Below are positions 42,421 through 55,518 of a stretch of DNA of 64,000 bases, in pieces. Position numbers and translations under genes: made by a program. Source of the stretch: Apoderus coryli (lineage: Eukaryota; Arthropoda; Insecta; Coleoptera; Attelabidae); the NCBI GenBank assembly GCA_911728435.2, contig OU452199.1, positions 39,071,253 to 39,135,252 of the forward strand. Reading direction: 5' to 3'. Each line of letters begins with the position of its first letter. The stretch's first letter is position 1. Below the pieces are notes generated by a model, which made no database searches, was not told the DNA's origin, and was given only the letters and a program-made list of their open reading frames with translations.

Positions 42421-44897
42421 GTGATATTAGGTGGTGTGGTTTTGGCTGTGCGATCCTCAATTCAATCCGAGGGTATTACTATCATCTCTGATATACCACC
42501 TTCAGTCGATCTGGTTGGATGCAAGATTCTTCAGGGCAGTTTGTGTTTATATTTGTTTTGTGTGTATGTGAGACCGGGCTCAAGTGTTCAAGACTATGAT
42601 GATCTCTTTGAGTATTTTGAGTCGTTAATCTATCTCTATAGCGAACCCTTCATGATTGATGATGATTTTAATATCCCTCAGGGAGCTGACACTAATTTGA
42701 TTACCTCGCAGTCGGCATCATTACTTGATTTTATGACACTTCTCAATCTTGATCAATATAATGGTATTGCTAACATTAATAATAGAATCTTGGATTTGGT
42801 CCTGTCTACCTTTTCATGCGAGGTTATATCCTCTCCGAAATCATTGGTTCATGAGGATTTGCACCACCCCAGTTTGAATATTAGATTTTCTCTTGAAACC
42901 AATCATAACGAAAATTTTACTTTGAAGCCACAAGCCAAAAAAATATAACTTTCGTAAAGCAAATTTTAATCAACTATATGATCAGTTACTTTTAACTAAT
43001 TGGGATTTTTTGGTTGACATTGTGGATGTTGATGTTGCTGTGTCTCGTTTTAACCAAGTGTTGGTAACTATATTTGATCTACGTGTACCCGTACTACCAG
43101 TCACTAGTAAGCGAACCTCATATCCTCCATGGTATCCGCGCGACCTGATTCGGGATATTAAGCAGAAATCTAAATACTTTCATAAATGGAATAAAACTGG
43201 CCTTATTTACTACTTGGACAATTTTAAACTATTAAGACAAACTGTTAAGAGTAAGATGAATATCGCCTATAATTCTTACCTAGTTCAAATACAAACCTCC
43301 ATACGAAGTGAACCTAAGCAACTGTGGAAATTCGTGCAGGATAAAAAACGCACATCTCGTATACCGGGTCTTATGTACGATGCTACGGACGCGGAAACAT
43401 CCAACCCTCAGAGTATTGTGGATGCCTTCGCTGATTTTTTTAAGAGTGTCTTCGTACCGCATGGGTCCTGTTGGCGCTAGCATGGGCGATGGTGCCATCC
43501 TTGTGGACGCCTTTGAGATGGGGGATGTACTCGGAGCTCTGAGGTGGCTCAGCCCAAAATGACTTCGGGCTGTGATGGTGTTCCTGCGTTTATCCTGAGG
43601 GACTGTGCTGGTGTTCTGGCTGCACCCCTGCTTACTATTTTCAACAAAATTATTACATCCAGTAGGTTTCCTTCCTCCTGGAAACTTGCTCGAATATGCC
43701 CTGTTCATAAGGCGGGTCCAATTGATAGAGTAACAAATTATCGCCCGATATCTATTCTGTCCAACTTCTCAAAGGTCTTCCAATCAATTCTTCATGATAA
43801 AATATTTCAACAAATAAAAAATCGGATTATTTTGGAACAACATGGATTTTTTCATAGGCGATCTACTACGACCAATCTAGTTGAATTAATACAGGCGGCA
43901 ATTCCTACTGTTGCTTTGGGCAAACAGGTCGATGTTGTCTATACAGATTTTTCGAAGGCTTTTGACAAGCTTCACCACAACGTAATAAAAAATAAAATGA
44001 ACGGGATTGGGTTCCATGAGAGCCTAATAACTCTCTTTGACTCATATTTATCAAATAGACGCCAGTTTGTTGAGTATGGTGGCTTTAGATCTCCTGAGTT
44101 CGTGGTCACTAGCGGTGCTCCACAGGGAAGTAACCTGGCTCCACTGATTTTTGCCGTGTACATTAACGACATCGTTCACGAGTTCACGATTTGAAGGTAT
44201 TTCGGACTATCTCAGAACCTTCCGATTGTAAAATTTTCTGAATGTTTTGGCAGAATGGTGTGTGGAAAACAATCTACCACTGAATATCAGCAAATGCAAA
44301 TGTTTAACAATGTCTAACTGCCGTAGTCCACATGAATTCGATTATCGGATATACGGTGCTTCCTTAGCTAGATGTGTGCTTACCAGGGATCTTGGGATCA
44401 CAGTGGATTCTGATCTATCGTTCCATGATCATATAACGGATATATGTGGCTGTGCTCTGCGTAGTTTGGGGTTTATACTGAGAGCTACTTCGGGATTTGA
44501 GAACATCGATTGCCTTATCGCCCTTTACTATGCACTAGTTAGAAGCAAGCTTGAATATGCCTCAATTGTATGGTCTCCTATATACCAGACCCATATTCTA
44601 AAACTTGAGAAAATACAACGCAAATTTTTAAAGTATCTTTGTTATAGAATTGATGGCCATTTTCCTTCACGAGGTATCGAACATAGACAGCTGCTCGACA
44701 GATTTAATGTCGATTCTCTCGAATTCCGGCGAGTGTTCAGTTATCAACTATTTCTATTTAAACTGATCAATTCTCTGATTGACTGCCCCCGACTTCTTTC
44801 GCAATTAAATTTTAACGCCCCTCAATACCATTCTCGTACCCCTATTTATTTCAACCACCCCGATTTCGCCACAATTATGAAGGGAAAACACCACTGA
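42421..44897 (+). pseudogene. Endonuclease-reverse transcriptase of element C, broken
   Basis: 42421-42948 covers the endonuclease from the mid domain (DDFNIPQ, then HEDLHHPSLN for the catalytic SDH region). 43010-43480 is the linker, 43544-44194 the RT (NYRPISILSNFSKVF, QHGFFHRRSTTTNL, TDFSKAFDKLHH, SGAPQGSNLAPLIFAVY), and 44247-44897 the thumb and C-terminal part (NKPLNISKCK-type, LEYASIVWSP, LEKIQRKFLKYL). Frames change near 42945, 43470 and 44200. At 44190-44205 the sequence passes from EFT directly to LKVFRTISE, so the YADD catalytic box is deleted, which kills the enzyme irrespective of the frameshifts. Confidence 0.85.
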
Positions 44898-45240
44898 CAA
44901 GGGCTTGCACGCTATGTAACGGTTGGTTCTTAAATAGACATGTAAATTATTTCGGCGGAAGTGTTTCCTCATTTAAACAGGAACTAGGAGAGTATTTAAG
45001 GTCAGTCCATTTGTAGATGTTTTTCAGTATCATTGCTGTTGATGACGGTTTTAATCTTTCACGTGTATTTAATTTAATTTATAATAATTAATTTATACCA
45101 TTGTCATATATATTTTTTTGTATTTTTGTGTTTTTTTGATATTTCTGGATAATTTATGCATAATATGTTTTGTCTTGTAATTGGGCGTAAGCCTGTTAGA
45201 CATAATAAAGATTATTATTATTATTATTATTATTATATTA
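42421..45240 (+). mobile_element. Non-LTR retrotransposon C
   Basis: 5'-truncated element with endonuclease and RT, then a 3' tail ending AATAAAGATTATTATT with (ATT)n at 45208-45236. Four frame pieces are offset. It belongs to the same broad class as A and B but to a different family (SNLAP in the RT motif, LEKIQRKFLKYL near the C-terminus). Confidence 0.85.
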
Positions 45241-45544
45241 TGCAGTTACAAAAATGGGTGTATCGGGTGTCCCAAACTCGGCCTATTGTATGAAAACGAG
45301 ATTAGAAATTAAAAATCTTTTGAAGTGATATAAATTGTGTTGCATTCAGGTATATTTTACGCCAGAAAAATATTTTTTTCCGATTTTGCAAAATGGAGAA
45401 TATGACGTCATCAGTATTATTTTTCCACGAACATACCTATATTTGGCCACATTCCGAAAGCCCTAATTTTCCTAAATACCTTTTTACAAACAAATTTTTT
45501 TCTTTCTTCATCCGCTAAAAAGCTAGAGTGCCAAAACTGACAAA
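45241..45544. other. Intergenic, no gene
   Basis: GGGTGTCCCAAACTCGGCC at 45265 resembles a foldback terminus lacking its first bases. Nothing else recognised. Confidence 0.35.
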
Positions 45545-46198
45545 AAATAGTATTAAAATATAATTCAACATAGCTATGTCAAATCAAATGCTCCATGAAA
45601 AACAATTATTTCACATTAGTAGTTACAATTGTTGTCAAAATAATAAAAAATTAATTGTCAAAACAATAAATACGATACATAAAGTAATAACAGGTATTTA
45701 TTTACAACGTGTTTATAACAAAAATGTTTTCGACAGACGAACTAAAAAATAATATAATAATTGTTTAATTTATTGCAAAAGATGCGTTTTGGTTTTGTAT
45801 AGTGCAGGCAATGTTATTTTTGTCTCATCATCTTTGTTTCTTTCAATTGTCAGCTATATTTTTTCGACAAAGAAAATAATAAAAATTAGATAATAAACCA
45901 AAAAGTGTGATACAGTAATAAGTTTAAAATTGCTTTCCATGTAGCATTTGATGATTAACATGGTTAAGTCAAATATCTTACAAAACATTTTTTTGTTCAT
46001 ATATTTTCGGTTGTCGAGAACATTTTTTTGGTATAGACTTTGTAAATAATTACCCTCCGTATATAATATTCATTATTTTGACAACTAAATAATAATTATT
46101 GTGACAACAGTTCTCACTAATAATCAAACAGAATAATTTTTGTCCATGGTGCACTTGATTGGTAACATTGCTAAATTAAATAATACTTAAGTATTTTG
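45545..46198. mobile_element. Imperfect foldback, about 200-base arms
   Basis: TCAAATGCTCCATG (45588) pairs with CATGGTGCACTTGA (46146), TTGTTGTCAAAATAAT (45630) with ATTATTTTGACAACTA (46070) and AATGTTTTCGACAG (45723) with TCGAGAACATTTTT (46015). The centre is about 45870. It ends next to the giant foldback. No protein. Confidence 0.5.
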
Positions 46199-49100
46199 TA
46201 GCTCTCCATATCATATATGTAATATATGTATATATGGAGACTATTAGTTTCATGAAATTTTTTTTTTTAATTTCACCGGAAATACTTGTTTTTGGTCATT
46301 TTATACATAAATAAGTAGTTTTAAAAAAATGTCTGTCTGTCTGTCTGTATGCACGAAAACGCAAAAACCACTTAACAGATTTTAACCAAATTTGGTACAA
46401 AAATACTATAGGACATGGCAAGGAGCTGATTAGATTTTGGGAAACATTAGGTTTAAAAGAGGGTTCAAAAATTAAAAAAAATCATAGTTCTTAAACTTAT
46501 CCGAAATACTGCATAATTTTTTACGCATTTAATTGAATATAACCTAAAATATTGAACATAAAATATTAGACCATATTGACCTCCGAAAATAGTGTAAAAT
46601 GGGGTAAAAAAGTTTAAAAAAAAAACGTATTTCTTAAAAATAGCAGAAATATTAACTAGTTATTTATAGCTTTGATAGAATATAACCTATAAAATGTGTC
46701 ATAAATAACTTACTTTCATAGGCGTTCGTAAATAGTGGAAAAGGGGTCAAAACATAAAAAATATATATTTCCTAAACTTATTCGAAATATGGCATAATTT
46801 TTCATGTAATGTACTACAAAAATTAATGTACCATAGACATCCGTGAAAATTCTATAAAAGGTTCAGACAAAATTTGTATCCGTGATACCTCAAAATCCAT
46901 TTAACGGATTTTAACCACATTTGGTACGACAATTCTACAGGATATTTATAGATGGTGATTAACATCGAGCGTAGGCAAGGGGTTTAAAAGAGGGTTAAAA
47001 AAAAGTAGTTCTTAAACTTATTCGAAATATTGAAAAATTTTTTGTGCGTTTAATTAAATATAACCTAAAATATTTAACATAAACAATTAGACCACATTGA
47101 CATTCGAAAAAAGTGTAAAATGGGGTAAAAAGGTTAGAGAAATACGTATTTCTTAAACAAAGCACAAATATTGATTAGTTATTTATAGCTTTGATAGAAT
47201 ATATAACCTATAAAATGTGTTATAAATAACTTGTTATCATAGGCGTTCGTAAATAGTGTAGAAGGGGTCAAAATAAAAAAATATATACTTCCTAAACTTA
47301 TTCGAAATACGGAAAAATAATTTTTGTTTACATAGGCGTTCGTAAATAGTAGAAAAAAATAAAACTAAAAAAATCAACTATTTTGCGTACAAGAACTTGA
47401 CCTAAAAGATTTGAAATATAAAATATGTACGTATAAATAGTGCCTCCAAAGAGAAAAAAAAAACAAAATCCGATACTTAAAAAAAAAAAGCTGATGTCTA
47501 AAACAAAAAAACTATATACATTTTAGAAAAATGACAAAAAAGTCATGAAATTATTACTTTTACACTTAAATATGGATAGCTATTCGCGCCTCGAGGGCAA
47601 CAGTTTATTTTTTTATTTGGGTTTTAGGTTCTTGAAAACAAATTTTCTTTTTTTTTAATTTTTAGCGAAAAGTTACATTTCACTTGCTTAACTTTATTAC
47701 AACGTTTCGGCGATGGTTTATCGCCTTCTGCAGGTCATTCGATTAGTTTTTTTTACAGTATATTAGCAAAATTTTTAAACTGCATTGTGTTTGTAAACGT
47801 GATGTCCTGCGAAATATATGTATTTTTATGTAAAAAATACTAATAGAGTGACCTTGTTGTTGTTTTATCCAATATTTTCAGTTAAGATTTATATATATTT
47901 ATACAAATAAAAGAAAAGAAACAAAAACTTTCAAAGTCAACTCTACAAAAAACTTTTAATTTAGTTATATAAAGGAAACTAGTTTCGGCTCAACAAGCCA
48001 TCTTACAAAAACATCTGTGTAGGTACAGAAAAAATATCAAACATGAATAACATTACACGAAGAAAACAAAGAAACACCTGTGTTGAGTAAATAAATAAAT
48101 AAAAAAAAAATAGATAAATATATTTATACGTTTTAAAATGAAAACACCTTTTGAGAAATACAGATTTGAGTTTTTGCAGAGTGATAAAGATTGATATGCC
48201 ACATTTTATAAGATAATCAAGAGAATTATGAATTTAAAAGTTAGCCAATTGCGAATTCTCCATATTTTGTTTCGTGTTGGAAATATATGAAAAAATAAAC
48301 TGTTGCCCTCGAGGCACGAATAGCTCTCCGTATTTAAGTGTAAAAGTAATAATTTTATGACCTTTTGTCATTTATCTAAATTTAATAAATTTTTGTTTTA
48401 TTTTAGACATCAGCTATTTTTTTGAAGTATCGGGTTTTGTACATTTTTCGTCTCTTTGGAGGCACTATTTACACGTACATATTTTAATTTCAGATCTTCT
48501 AGGCCAAGTTCTTGTACGCAAAATAATTGATTTTTTTGGTTTTATTATAAAACTTATTTTGCCCCCTTTTCTACTATTTACGAACCCCTATGTAAACAAA
48601 ATTGTTATGCTGTATGTTGTAGGTTATTTTATATCAAAGCTATATATAAGTAGCCAATTTTTCTGTTTTATTTGGAAAAACATTTTTTTTTTCGTTTTTG
48701 ACCCTTTTTCGAACGCCTGTGTGAACCAGTTCATTTATGTAACATTTTTTAGGTTATATTCTATCACAACTACGAAAAATTATTCCGTATTCCGAATAAG
48801 TTTAGGAAGTATATATGTTTTTATTTTGACCCCTTTTACACTATTTACGAACGCCTATGAAAACAAGTTATTTATAACACATTTTTTAGGTTATATTCTA
48901 TCAAAGCTATAAATAAGTAGTCAATATTTCTGCTATGTTTAAGAAATACGTTTTTTTCTAACCTTTTTACCCCATTTTACACTTTTTTCGCATGTCAATG
49001 TGGTCTAATTGTTTAGGTTAAATATTTTAGGTTATATTTAATTAAACGCACAAAAATAAGTTTAAGAACTATGATTTTTTAAATTTTTGACCCCTCTTTT

Positions 49101-50656
49101 AAACCCCTTGCCTACGCTCAATGTTAATCACCACCTATAAATATCCTGTAGTATTTTCGTACCAAATGTGGTTAAAATCCGTTAAAAAGTGGTTTTTGAG
49201 TTATCACGGATACAAATTTTTGTCGTGTATTTTTAACACCAATTCAACTAGTTAATTATAAAAAAAATCACATTTAATTTTTTTTATTATACCCCTTTTT
49301 CTACTATTTACGAACGCCTATGTAAATAAAAATTTTATGCCGCATTTTTTAGGTTATCTTCTATCAAAGCTATATAGAATTAGCCATTTTTTCTGGTATA
49401 TTTGGGAAACATTTTTTTTTTCGTTTTTGACCCTTTTTTAGACTATTTTCGAACCCCTGTGTGAACCAATTCTTTTATGTAACATTTTTTCGGTTATATC
49501 CTATCACAACTATGAAGAATTATTCAGTATTTCGGATAAGTTTAAGAACTATGGTTTTTTAAATATTTAAACCCTCTTTTAAACCCCCTTCCGTACGCTT
49601 AATGTTAATCACCACCTATAAATATCCTCTAGTATTTTCGTACCAAATGTGGTTAAAATCCGTTAAGTGGTTTTTGAGTTATCACGGATACAAATTTTTT
49701 CTGACCCTTTTATAGAATTTTCACGGACGCCTATGGTACATTAATTTTTGTCGTGTATTTTTAACACCAATTCATCTAGTTAAATATAAAAATTTTTACA
49801 TTTTAATTTTTTTTTTATTTTACCCCTTTTTCTACTATTTACGAACGCCTATGTAAATAAAAATTTTATGCTGCATTTTTTAGGTTATCTTATATCAAAG
49901 CTATATATAATTAGCCAATTTTTCTGGTATATTTGAGAAACATTTTTTTTTTCGTTTTTGACCCTTTTTTTAAACTATTTTCGAACGCCTGTGTGAACCA
50001 ATTCTTTTATGGAATATTTTTTTTTAACTATGAAAAATTATTCCATATTTCGAATAAGTTTAGGAAATATATATTTTTTATGTTTTGACCCCTTTTCCAC
50101 TATTTACGAACGCCTATGAGAGTAAGTTATTCATGACACATTTTATAGGTTATATTCTATCAAAACTATAAATAACTAGTTAATATTTCTGCTATTTTTA
50201 AGAAATACGTTTTTTTTTAAATCTTTTTTACCCCATTTTACACTATTTTCGAACGCCCATGTGGTCTAATATTTTATGTTCAATATTTTAGGTTATATTC
50301 AATTAAATGCGTAAAAAATTATGCATTATATCGGATAAGTTTAAGAACTATGAATTTTTTCAATTTTAAACCCTTTGCCTACGCTCAATGTTTCCCAAAA
50401 TCTAATCAGCTCCTTGCCATGTCCAATAGTATTTTTGTACCAAATTTGGTTAAAATCTGTTAAGCGGTTTTTGCGTTTTCGTGGATACAGATAGACAGAC
50501 AGACAGACAGACAGACATTTTTTTAAAACTACTTATTTATGTATAAAATGACCAAAAAGAAGTATTTCCGGTGAAATTAAAAAAAAAAAATTTTTCATGA
50601 AACTAATAGTCTCCATATATACATATATTACATATATGATCTAGAGCTAAAAATAT
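46199..50656. mobile_element. Giant 4.4-kb foldback element (R family)
   Basis: TAGCTCTCCATATCATATATG at 46209 is matched by CATATATGATCTAGAGCTA at 50632-50650. Both ends then run through an A/T tract, CACCGGAAATACTTG, a (TGTC)n or (GACA)n microsatellite, ACCAAATTTGGTACAAAAAT, and arrays of diverged units around CGAACGCCTATG. The arms meet a 670-base spacer bordered by CCTCGAGGGCAACAG (47597) and CTGTTGCCCTCGAGG (48301). The right arm (2.36 kb) is longer than the left (1.41 kb) owing to extra array units. There is no transposase frame, so movement would need help in trans. Confidence 0.75.
47619..48290. other. Spacer of the giant foldback with two hammerhead-like relics
   Basis: At 47704-47731 the minus strand reads CTGCAGA, A, GGCGAT/ATCGCC, GAAACG: stem II has six pairs but one core base is changed. 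At 47982-48006 it reads TGTAAGATGGCT, loop, AGCC, GAAACTAG, also degenerate. The spacer may be an older Penelope remnant trapped in the foldback. Confidence 0.35.
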
Positions 50657-50707
50657 CAAGGAACATTTAACTTCAGTGAAGATTTTTTGACGTGAAAAAA
50701 TCACACC

Positions 50708-50965
50708 TGTAGTGTATTTTTAGAGAAATATATCCTGTATGTTTATTTATCAATTATCTATATATCACCCTACACTATACCTAGACCAAAGATTAATTGT
50801 GTAGATTAATCTTTGCCTACACTATTGGGATGGGTATATTCAGATATTAAGAGAATAGTATGTTTTGGTTTTCGGTTTGGAACAAATGTTATTTAGAATA
50901 TGAATAATAAAGCACATTATAATAAGTAACAATAATGAGTAGTTATTTAACACTCGTACACCACA
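50708..50965 (+). repeat. Probable 5' LTR of Ty3/gypsy element
   Basis: The right edge is set by CACCACA at 50959-50965, directly followed by TTGGCGACAAGGATG, a plausible tRNA primer binding site. The left edge at TGTAGTG is tentative because no 3' LTR exists for comparison. AATAAAGCAC at 50908 may be the polyadenylation signal. A CAAAGATTAAT palindrome is at 50787-50815. Confidence 0.5.
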
Positions 50966-51078
50966 TTGGCGACAAGGATGATGGCGTAATAGTAAAACAG
51001 TGAATAGTTTAATAACGACTGAATAGTGTAAATAATCGTTAATATAAAATTGAATATTCAACGTTCAAGGACTTTAAA

Positions 51079-51954
51079 ATGGCTGAACAATCCACGAGTG
51101 TGCAGTTTGGTATACAAACCGAATTTAACCCAGATGTTCACGATTTTGGGATACACGTGAAACGTTTGAAGTCACTGTTTGTTGCAAATGGAGTCACGGA
51201 TGAAAAAATAAAAGGTGCGTTGTTATTGAATAGTCTTAATCAGGTAGCGTTTGCCCTGTTGGAAGATTTATGTGTGCCGGAGAAGCCAGAAAGCAAAAAC
51301 TTTGGTGAATTAGTTGCACTTTTAGAAAACCACTATAAAACAGAACGAGCTGTTTTCGCAGAACGTTACAAATTTTATGCAGCAACAAAACTATGTAACG
51401 AAAGTATCCAAGAATACGCTGTGCGATTAAGACGGCTGGCAACACATTGTAAATTTGGAAACATGTTAGATAATATTTTGCGCGATAAGTTCATATGCGG
51501 GTTCGGGCAAGGAAAAATATTAGACGCCATGTTTCTAAAAGATGAAAGTATAACTCTTGAACAAGCAGTTAAGTGTGCATTAATGACGGAATCAGCTCAA
51601 CATGGATTTGGGCTGCCTTCTCAGCAAATTAAAAAGGAGGCTGATATCAACCATCTCCGTTATCAGCAGTATCAGAATCGGGGGAGCAGAAGATTCAAAG
51701 GTGGTGCCACCTTACAACCACAACCATCTAGGTACATCGGGACTACGTAGTGTGTGCGGTGGAAATCACGAAAGTGTCCGATGTTTTTATCGCGAATATT
51801 GTTGCCACATATGCGGATTAAAAGGACATTTGAAAAATATGTGTAAAAAAAATAAAAATCGTTCTCTAAATTTTATAGATGTTCAAATTATAGATAATAG
51901 TATGCAACATAGTATTGAAATGGTAGGTAGTAAAATCAGTAAAAATGTAAATAA
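51079..51954 (+). pseudogene. Ty3/gypsy gag, one frameshift
   Basis: 51079-51750 begins MAEQSTSVQFGIQTEF and contains the capsid-like region (DKFICGFGQGKIL, ALMTESAQ). A frame change around 51700-51745 then gives the nucleocapsid part with a CCHC knuckle CHICGLKGHLKNMC near 51802 and a less regular Cys/His cluster before it. The 3' part runs into inserted R sequence at about 51955. Gag would form the particle and bind element RNA. Confidence 0.8.
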
Positions 51955-52166
51955 ACCATTTTATTTACATAGGCGTTCGTAAATAGTAAAAAAAGGGGTA
52001 AAATAAAAAAAAAATAAAATGTAAAAAATTTTATATTTAACTAGCTGAATTGGTCTTAAAAATACACGACAAAAATTAATGTTCCATAGGCGTCCGTGAA
52101 AATTCTATAAAAGGGTCAGAAAAAAATCGTATCCGTGATAACTCAAAAACCACTTAACGGAATTTA
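51955..52166 (+). repeat. R family fragment 3, inserted in gypsy gag-pol
   Basis: Contains CATAGGCGTTCGTAAATAG, CCATAGGCGTCCGTGAAAATTC and CGTATCCGTGATAACTC, all found in the giant foldback. It lies between the gag knuckle and the protease. Confidence 0.8.
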
Positions 52167-52205
52167 CCATTATTTTGTTTAAAATCTATAAATGAAAATC
52201 CTATA

Positions 52206-54363
52206 ATGATTGAGTTTTTTTTGGATAACCAAATGTTTAATGCAGAAATCGATTCAGGTGCATCAAAATCAGTAATTTCTGAACGTCTTTGGAAAACATG
52301 TTTTAAGGATAAACCATTAAAGACTACAGAAATGTCATTTGTTACTTTTGTTGGAGATAAAATAAATTCTATTGGTAAAATTGATATTGATATCAAATAA
52401 AACGGTCTCAATCAAGTTTTAGAATTTTTTGTTATTAGTAGAGGCGATAATTTACTGCTAGGTACGGATTTTATTTCAAAATTTAATTTAGGTTTCAAAC
52501 AGCTGAATTATGTAGGAAATAATAACATTGTAGAGAGTTTAATTAACAAATATCCGGAAGTTTTTCAAAATAAATTGGGTACATTTAATAAGGGTAAGTT
52601 ATCCATTAAACTCAAAGATGGTGCTATTCCAAGATTTTTAAAACACAGACCGATAGCACATGCATTACGAGAGAAAGTCGAACTAGAATTAGAGAAATTG
52701 GTAAAAATGGAGATTTTGCAACCTGTGCAATATTCGGAATGGAGTACACCTATAGTGCCAGTCTTAAAAGAAGATGGGGTAAGTTTTAGAATATGTGGGG
52801 ATTACAAAATTACAATTAATCCGTATATACATATTTGTCGTTATCCAATACCGGAAATAGAAGATTTGTTCGCGAGACTTTCTAATGGTTTAACATTTTC
52901 TAAAATCGATTTAACTTTTGCTTATCAACAAATTCCGTTGGATGAAGAAACAAAGAAAATTACGGCTATATCAACTCATAAGGGTGTTTATATTTATAAT
53001 CGGCTACCATTTGGAATAAGTTCAGGTCCGGGCTTATTTCAACAAATTATTGAACAACTGTTGGGTGATATACCGGGTGTCTGTTGTTTTTTGGATGATA
53101 TTTTAATTACGGGGTCAAATGAACAAGAACATATTGTACGATTAGAAGAGGTAATAAAAAGATTACGAGATTGTGGTTTGACAATAAGAAGAGAAAAATG
53201 TATATTTTTTCAAGATTCTCTTGAATATTTAGGGCATGTCATCGATAAAAATGGATTGCATAAGTCACCTAAAAAAATTGAGGCTATTGTAAATATTCCT
53301 AAACCTTCTTCAGTTACTCAGGTGAAAGCTTTTATAGGCGCTATTCAATATTATCATAGATTTATTGAAAATATTTCAGTTATTTTACAACCCCTTTATG
53401 ATTTATTAAAAAAGGATAAAGTTTTTGTGTGGACAAAACATTGCGATGAGGCATTTGATGAAATAAAAAAAAATATAGTTTCTCCGCAAGTTTTGGCACA
53501 TTATAACCCTAACGTAGATATAATATTGACAGTAGATGCATCGTCCTATGGATTAGGTGCCACATTATCGCATTTGTATCCAAGTGGAGTAGAAAAACCC
53601 ATTGCTTTTGCATCGCGTGTTTTGTCTGATGCAGAAAAGCGTTACAGTCAAATTGATAGGGAAGCGTTGGCGATTGTGTTTGGAGTAAAAAAATTTCACT
53701 CATATTTATGGGGGCGTAAATTTTTATTGAAATGTGATCACCAACCGCTAATTTCTATTTTTGGTTCAAAAAAGAGTTTACCTGTCATGACAGCAAATAG
53801 GCTGCAAAGATATGCTTTGTTTGTATATTCTTACGATTTTGACATTCAGTTCGTTAATACTAAAATGAACTGCTCGGATTTTCTGTCGAGGTTACCAATG
53901 GATATTACGGATAAGGGTGACTGTGACGTATTTCTTACTTTAAATTATCTTACAGAAAAAAGCGATTTACCTATAAATGATGAAAGAAAGTACAAAAAAT
54001 GACCCGATATTAAGCAAATTGTTAAAATGTGTTCTTAATGGATGGCCACAACAGTATGATCCTGACTTGAAATCGTACTATAGGCGACGATTTGAGCTTG
54101 GTATAGAAAATGACATTTTGTTGTGGGGTTATCGAGTAATAGTTCCTGCGAATTTAAGAAAAAATATTTTAAGTAAATTGCATAGAGGTCATATGGGCAT
54201 TGTAAAAACGAAATCACTGGCTAGGTCATATATTTGGTGGCCATCGCTAAATGATGATATTGAGCAAATGTGTAAAAATTGTATAGCATGTACAAGTTGT
54301 CGTCAAAATCCGCCTAAAACCGAATTGACAATTAAAGTGAGTCAACTATGTAGTCGAATATAA
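52206..54363 (+). pseudogene. Ty3/gypsy pol: protease, RT, RNase H, partial integrase
   Basis: The protease box is NAEIDSGASKSVI (52240s). An in-frame TAA at 52398 breaks the link to LLLGTDF. The RT covers about 52700-53250 with LPFGISSGPGLFQ and the active-site CFLDDILITG. RNase H has TVDASSYGLGATL and REALAIVFG, then the DHQPL block. A one-base change in an A-run near 53995 shifts the frame to the integrase H2C2 finger (HRGHMG, then CKNCIACTSC). The frame then stops at 54361, before the DDE core. The active-site residues of protease and RT are intact, but the protein is not. Confidence 0.9.
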
Positions 54364-54424
54364 CTATATATATTATATAGAAAAGCCAATGAAGAAAACG
54401 AACGTCTGTAAGTTGGGTTGGGGT

Positions 54425-55003
54425 AGGTTATCTTATATCAAAGCTATATATAATTAGCCAATTTTTCTGGTATATTTGAGAAACATTTTTTTTTAGCTTA
54501 TATTGTATCACAACTATGAAAAATTATTCCATATTGCGAATAAGTTTAGGAAATATATATTTTTTTATGTTTTGACCCCTTTTCCACTATTTACGAACGC
54601 CTATGAAAGTAAGTTATTCATTACAAATTTTATAGGTTATATTCTATCAAAACTATAAATAACTAATAACTATTTTTAAGAAATACGTTTTTTTTTAATC
54701 TTTTTTACCCCATTTTACACTATTTTCGAACGCCAATGTGATCTAATATATATATATATATTCTGTTATTATGATATATCACTAGCAATTACCTCTGTAA
54801 ACTAGAGCGTGGTCTCTATCTGGTACAGTAAATTATAATGGCTGCTCTAACATTGTGCTTCTGCCATATAATACATGTATAAGTATCCTCCTTGCCTACG
54901 CTCAATGTTTCCCAAAATCTAATCAGCTCCTTGCCATGTCCAATAGTATTTTTGTACCAAATTTGGTTAAAATCTGTTTAGCGGTTTTTGCGTTTTCGTG
55001 GAT

Positions 55004-55042
<39 letters not shown>

Positions 55043-55518
55043 TACATTTTTTTAAAACTACTTATTTAGGTATAAAAGACCAAAAACAAGTATTTCCGGT
55101 GAAATTAAAAAAAAAAATTTTTTCATGAAACTAATAGTCTCCATATATACATATATTACATATATGATATGGAGAGCTAAAAACTTTTTTTAATTTCACC
55201 GGAAATACTTGTTTTTGGTCATTTTATACACAAATAAGTAGTTTTAAAAAAATGTCTGTCTGTCTGTCTGTATTTACGAAAACGCAAAAACCGCTTAACA
55301 GATCTTAACCAAATTTGGTACAAAAATACTATTGGACATGGCAAGGAGCTGATTAGATTTTGGGAAACATTGAGCGTAGGCAAGGAGGATACTTATACAT
55401 GTATTATATGGCAGAAGCACAATGTTAGAGCAGCCATTATAATTTACTGTACCAGATAGAGACCACGCTCTAGTTTAAAGAGGTAATTGCTAGTGATATA
55501 TCATAATAACAGAATATA
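54425..55518. repeat. R family fragment 4 forming a 760-base palindrome
   Basis: 54425-54750 is R array sequence. From 54758 to 55518 two copies of an R end face each other: ATTCTGTTATTATGATATAT at 54760 and its complement near 55500, with GGACATGGCAAGGAG and (GACA)n/(TGTC)n between. The centre is around 55138, where ATATGGAGAGCTAAAAAC joins the ends. The arms are about 360 bases and nearly perfect. Confidence 0.8.

Larger units (their letters stand above)
50708..54363 (+). mobile_element. Ty3/gypsy LTR retrotransposon, broken and truncated
   Basis: LTR, primer site, gag and pol through the integrase zinc finger, in order. The integrase core and 3' LTR are missing; foldback R sequence begins at about 54425. 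Another R fragment interrupts it at 51955-52166. The element encodes no envelope in what remains. Its affinity is probably with the mag/K02A2.6-like group, judged from gag and RT, not firmly. Confidence 0.85.

Noticed and set aside
48559..48912. 117-codon frame in the giant foldback
   Set aside because: It is a translation of the CGAACGCCTATG array units and repeats with them, not a protein.
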